Of a stretch of 8,792 nt of DNA, positions 6,369-8,792 are shown in pieces. The notes beneath the pieces were generated by a model. The model did no database searches, was not told where the DNA came from, and worked only from the letters and a program-made list of their open reading frames with translations. This DNA comes from Spirochaetaceae bacterium (GTDB lineage Bacteria; Spirochaetota; Spirochaetia; SZUA-6; Fen-1364). The stretch lies in contig PLNO01000141.1 of assembly GCA_003141795.1 (NCBI GenBank), forward strand, positions 9,123 through 17,914, read 5' to 3'. Both the position numbers and the translations under genes were made by a program. Every line of letters starts with the position of its first letter. The first letter of the stretch is position 1.

Positions 6369-6860
6369 TTATTCCCACTCGATCGTTGCGGGGGGTTTGC
6401 TGGAAATATCGTACACGACCCTTCCGATGTCGGGAATGCGGTTCGTAATGAGAGAGGAGATCTCGAGAAGATCGCTCATGGGGATGGCGGCGACGTCCGC
6501 GGTGATGGCGTCCACGGATGCGACTGCGCGGAGGGCAAGCACGTTTCCGTACCGCCGCATGTCCCCCGATACGCCGACTGACTTTACGGGAAGCAGCACG
6601 CAGGACGCCTGCCAGATCGTGTCGTACAAGCCGCGGGAACGCAGCTCGGCCATGAACAGCGCATCGGCTTCGCGGAGGAGATCGCATTTCTCCCGGGTCA
6701 CCTCACCGAGGATGCGCACGCCGAGGCCAGGGCCGGGGAAGGGGTGGCGGAACACGACGCTTCGGGGAAGCCCCAGAGCGAGCCCCAGCTCCCGCACCTC
6801 GTCCTTGTACAACGAGGAGAGGGGCTCGATGATGAGCCCGGCGGCGCGCCTGGCTTCCAC
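6369..6860 (-). pseudogene. guaA: GMP synthase C-terminal part (after the internal stop)
   Basis: This is the C-terminal part of GuaA in the same reading frame as the upstream part. The frame is open from base 6905, where [15 protein letters not shown] continues the GuaA sequence; the given start is the first in-frame GTG and has no convincing ribosome-binding site. It contains [15 protein letters not shown], the ATP-pyrophosphatase/dimerisation block [17 protein letters not shown], and the family's terminal [17 protein letters not shown] just before the TAA stop. All landmarks of the dimerisation domain are intact. If translation does not pass the UGA at 6906-6908, this part would need its own initiation, and a split at this point would divide the synthetase core. 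The whole gene, ignoring the UGA, would span 6369-7922 and encode 517 residues, a normal GuaA length. Confidence 0.8.
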
Positions 6861-6905
6861 GAGGGGCGAGCGGACGTTGTGATGGGTTTTGATCAGATGC
6901 GCCTG

Positions 6906-6908
6906 TCA
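6906..6908 (-). other. guaA: In-frame UGA inside guaA
   Basis: Codon 339 of guaA is TGA, between ESGRGVG and QAHLIK. Both sides are in one frame and both match GuaA, so a single insertion or deletion cannot explain it; a base substitution (for example from AGA, CGA, GGA, TCA or TGG) can. The following base is C, and UGAC is known from E. coli work as a poorly terminating context. I saw no obvious selenocysteine-insertion hairpin directly after it. Confidence 0.9.
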
Positions 6909-7922
6909 CCCCACCCCGCGGCCCGACTCGATGAGGTCCGTGTACAGGGTGCCCTGGGCGAGGAAATAGTCCCTGACCCCCAGCGCATCGATCTCCGTCT
7001 CCTGCACCTTCATGAACATGTCGCCGATCGCGCGTCGCTTCTGCTCGGGATCCGTGAGGCCGGCCAGGACGGCGTAGAATCGCTTGGAAGCATCGACGGC
7101 GTGGACGTGCTCCGCTCCCAGGGTGCCGAGGCTTGCAAGGACCTCCTCGGATTCGCCCTTCCGCATCAAGCCCGTGTCGATGTACATGAGGTGAACACGA
7201 GAGGCGTCCAGGCTCTTGAGGAGAAGCGCGGCAACGACGCAGGAATCCACTCCCCCCGAAATGAGGAGAACGACGGGCTTTTTCCCCACGGTGGCCGCGA
7301 GCTTTTCGCGCTGCTGGGAAAAGAACGTCGTCATGTTCCATTCCTTGCGCGCTCCGCAGATGTCGCTCACGAAGGCGTCCAGCACCTCCATGCCGTACTC
7401 GCAATGGCTCACCTCGGGGTGGAATTGGACGCCCCAGAGCCTTCTCTTCTCATTGACGAAGGCGGCGGGGATGCCGTTCTCCGATTGCGCAATGACGCGG
7501 AATCCCTGCGGCACCTCCGTGAGGGAGTCCCCGTGGCTCATCCAGGAAACGAAGGAATCCACGGGTACCCGTGCGAATAGTCCGTTCCTTTCCCCCAACG
7601 TGAGCCGGGCCCGGCCGTACTCCTTGCGGCCCAGGGCTTCCACTTTCCCCCCGTGGTCGACTGTCAGGCGTTGAAGACCGTAGCAGATCCCCAGGATCGG
7701 AAGGCCCAGACCGTAGATGCGCTGGTCGACGGACGGCGAACCCGGTTCATACACGGAGTACGGGGACCCCGAGAGGATGATGCCCCGTACATCGGTCAGC
7801 GTAAGGGAGTCGAGGTTTGCGTCGCCGCGAACGATGTCGCTGTAGACGCCGAGCTGGCGAACCCGCCGCCCGATGAGCTGCGTGCTCTGTCCGCCGAAAT
7901 CGAGGATGAGGATCGTGTCCAT
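6906..7922 (-). CDS. guaA: GMP synthase, amidotransferase and ATP-pyrophosphatase parts (ends at internal stop)
   Basis: GuaA converts XMP to GMP with glutamine and ATP in the cytoplasm. This open frame encodes the first 338 residues. The glutamine amidotransferase domain has its triad C80 (GICYGLQ), H168 and E170 (FHPEVSH). The ATP-pyrophosphatase P-loop is SGGVDS at 222-227, followed by LMYIDTGLMRKGE (245-257) and FLAQGTLYTDLIESG (320-334). The frame then meets TGA, after which the same frame continues with the rest of GuaA. The ATG overlaps the TGA of purB by one base (TGATG), so translation is probably coupled and the two genes form a purine operon serving the GMP and AMP branches. Nothing before the stop looks decayed: all catalytic motifs are intact. 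This argues for a recent mutation, a sequence error or readthrough rather than an old pseudogene. Confidence 0.92.
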   Translation of the reverse strand: MDTILILDFGGQSTQLIGRRVRQLGVYSDIVRGDANLDSLTLTDVRGIILSGSPYSVYEPGSPSVDQRIYGLGLPILGICYGLQRLTVDHGGKVEALGRKEYGRARLTLGERNGLFARVPVDSFVSWMSHGDSLTEVPQGFRVIAQSENGIPAAFVNEKRRLWGVQFHPEVSHCEYGMEVLDAFVSDICGARKEWNMTTFFSQQREKLAATVGKKPVVLLISGGVDSCVVAALLLKSLDASRVHLMYIDTGLMRKGESEEVLASLGTLGAEHVHAVDASKRFYAVLAGLTDPEQKRRAIGDMFMKVQETEIDALGVRDYFLAQGTLYTDLIESGRGVG

Positions 7923-8792
7923 CAGCGGGGAAGCTCCTGTCTCAGGACCTTCATGGCCTGTTCATGGGTGTCAGCGATCGCGCGTGTCCTCTCCGTGCTG
8001 ATGCCGCGGTAATGAGCGGGATCCGAGAAGAATGCAAGCGCATCGAGCCCGCGGGTCAAAGCGAGCTGCCGCGCCAGGATATCCCACAGCGCGACATCCT
8101 GGCGGAGCACTTCGGCCAGACGGATCCCCGACTGCTCGGCCTTGAGCGTTGCCGCGCGGATGCGCTCGTGCGCTTCCGGGTCCCCCCCGAGGGCGACAAG
8201 CACGTAGACGGGCTCCGAGAAGATGAGGTCTCCCGAACGGGCGAGGTTTTCCGCCATCCTGCGGCGGTCCACGACGAGCGACTTCATGACGGAGCGCATC
8301 CTGTCCACGGCCGAGGCGAACCCGGCGAAGTACTCCGCGACGAACCGCGACGAGGCGGAATTGGTGAGGTCCCTCTGATGCTCGGATATCTGGTCCATGA
8401 AGAACGTCATCGCCCGCGGTGCGAATGCCTTCCACAGGCTCTTCACGTGCTCGGAGTTCCAGGGGTTTCTCTTCTGCGGCATGGTGGAGGAGCCGACCTG
8501 GGTGGAGATGAACTCCTCCCGCACCTCCCCTATTTCCGAGCGCTGGAGATTGCGAAGGTCATCGGCGAGGTTGGCGATGATCCCGAATGCCGTGTTGATT
8601 TCCAGCAGCAGCTGCAGGACGTATTCGGGCTCGACGAGCTGGGTGGAGTGCTCGGAGGGAAGGAGCCCCAGACCTGAGAGGAAATCCCGTTCCAGCTCCT
8701 CGGGGTCTTTCACGAGCAGGGAAGTGGCATTGTAGGCGCCCACGGCTCCTGCTAGCTTTCCTCGGAGTCCGCGGGCCTTTTCATCGATACGA
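7922..8792 (-). CDS. purB: Adenylosuccinate lyase (5' part outside window)
   Basis: The frame is open to the right edge of the window, so the N-terminal part is missing; the GTG at 8741-8743 is internal, since RGKLAGAVGAYNAT reads across it as in other family members. PurB splits adenylosuccinate to AMP and fumarate, and SAICAR to AICAR, in purine synthesis. The fumarate-lyase superfamily signature is clear (GSSTMPQKRNP, about 8464-8498), including the mobile loop serine that acts as the general acid. Downstream, LARSGDLIFSEPVYVLVAL is the typical C-terminal helix of this enzyme. Argininosuccinate lyase and fumarase share the signature, but QKRNPWNSEHVKSLWKAF and the neighbouring guaA favour PurB. 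Its TGA stop overlaps the guaA ATG by one base, which points to one message and coupled translation. Confidence 0.88.
   Translation of the reverse strand, partial: RIDEKARGLRGKLAGAVGAYNATSLLVKDPEELERDFLSGLGLLPSEHSTQLVEPEYVLQLLLEINTAFGIIANLADDLRNLQRSEIGEVREEFISTQVGSSTMPQKRNPWNSEHVKSLWKAFAPRAMTFFMDQISEHQRDLTNSASSRFVAEYFAGFASAVDRMRSVMKSLVVDRRRMAENLARSGDLIFSEPVYVLVALGGDPEAHERIRAATLKAEQSGIRLAEVLRQDVALWDILARQLALTRGLDALAFFSDPAHYRGISTERTRAIADTHEQAMKVLRQELPR

Noticed and set aside
6906..6908. UGA recoded as an amino acid (code 4 or 25) or as selenocysteine in guaA.
   Set aside because: Several other genes in the window end sensibly at TGA, GMP synthase is not a known selenoprotein, and no clear insertion hairpin follows. 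Readthrough remains open.
6744..7580. A 278-codon open frame on the + strand opposite guaA.
   Set aside because: It lies antisense to strongly conserved guaA sequence, and its translation is low-complexity, rich in Gly, Arg, His and Glu, with no recognisable motif.
6369..7922. A two-subunit GMP synthase of the archaeal kind.
   Set aside because: Archaeal subunits are divided between the amidotransferase and synthetase domains; here the stop lies within the synthetase part, and the second piece has no convincing start.

Overview
The window looks like a chromosomal segment from a GC-rich bacterium, most likely a member of the Spirochaetota. This assignment is an inference. It rests on the variant IspG N-terminal block (SVQTMWKEPL), a GuaA and PurB whose local wording fits spirochaete versions as I remember them, the abundance of small lipoproteins and a relaxed lipobox. 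No 16S gene or other decisive marker is present. UGA, UAG and UAA all end genes here, so the standard bacterial code applies.

Left part (1-2953, + strand): five genes run in the same direction with short gaps of 5, 19, 12 and 50 nt. They are the C-terminal part of a membrane-anchored class III adenylate/guanylate cyclase (cut by the window edge), a lipoprotein of unknown function, a 92-aa membrane protein, a YwbE-family protein and an exported PAP2-type phosphatase. Most products act at or outside the inner membrane, but no single pathway is evident.

A gene-free stretch of about 196 bases (2954-3149) separates this group from the rest of the window, which lies entirely on the - strand. Read in the - direction, from the right edge: purB (adenylosuccinate lyase, cut by the edge) overlaps guaA (GMP synthase) by one base. 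Together they finish both AMP and GMP synthesis from IMP. Next come a small helix-turn-helix plus zinc-ribbon protein, an LppM-like lipoprotein, ispG of the MEP isoprenoid pathway, and an exported TPR protein whose start overlaps the end of ispG by 16 nt.

The most striking observation is that guaA carries one in-frame UGA (6906-6908). The reading frame continues unchanged on both sides with good GuaA sequence, so the gene is either a nonsense pseudogene, a sequence error or a readthrough case. A second anomaly is at the 5' end of ispG: recognisable IspG sequence continues upstream of the only available start codon. A perfect 20-bp palindrome lies between the LppM-like gene and ispG. I saw no mobile element, CRISPR array, tRNA or rRNA, and no clearly new multi-gene system.
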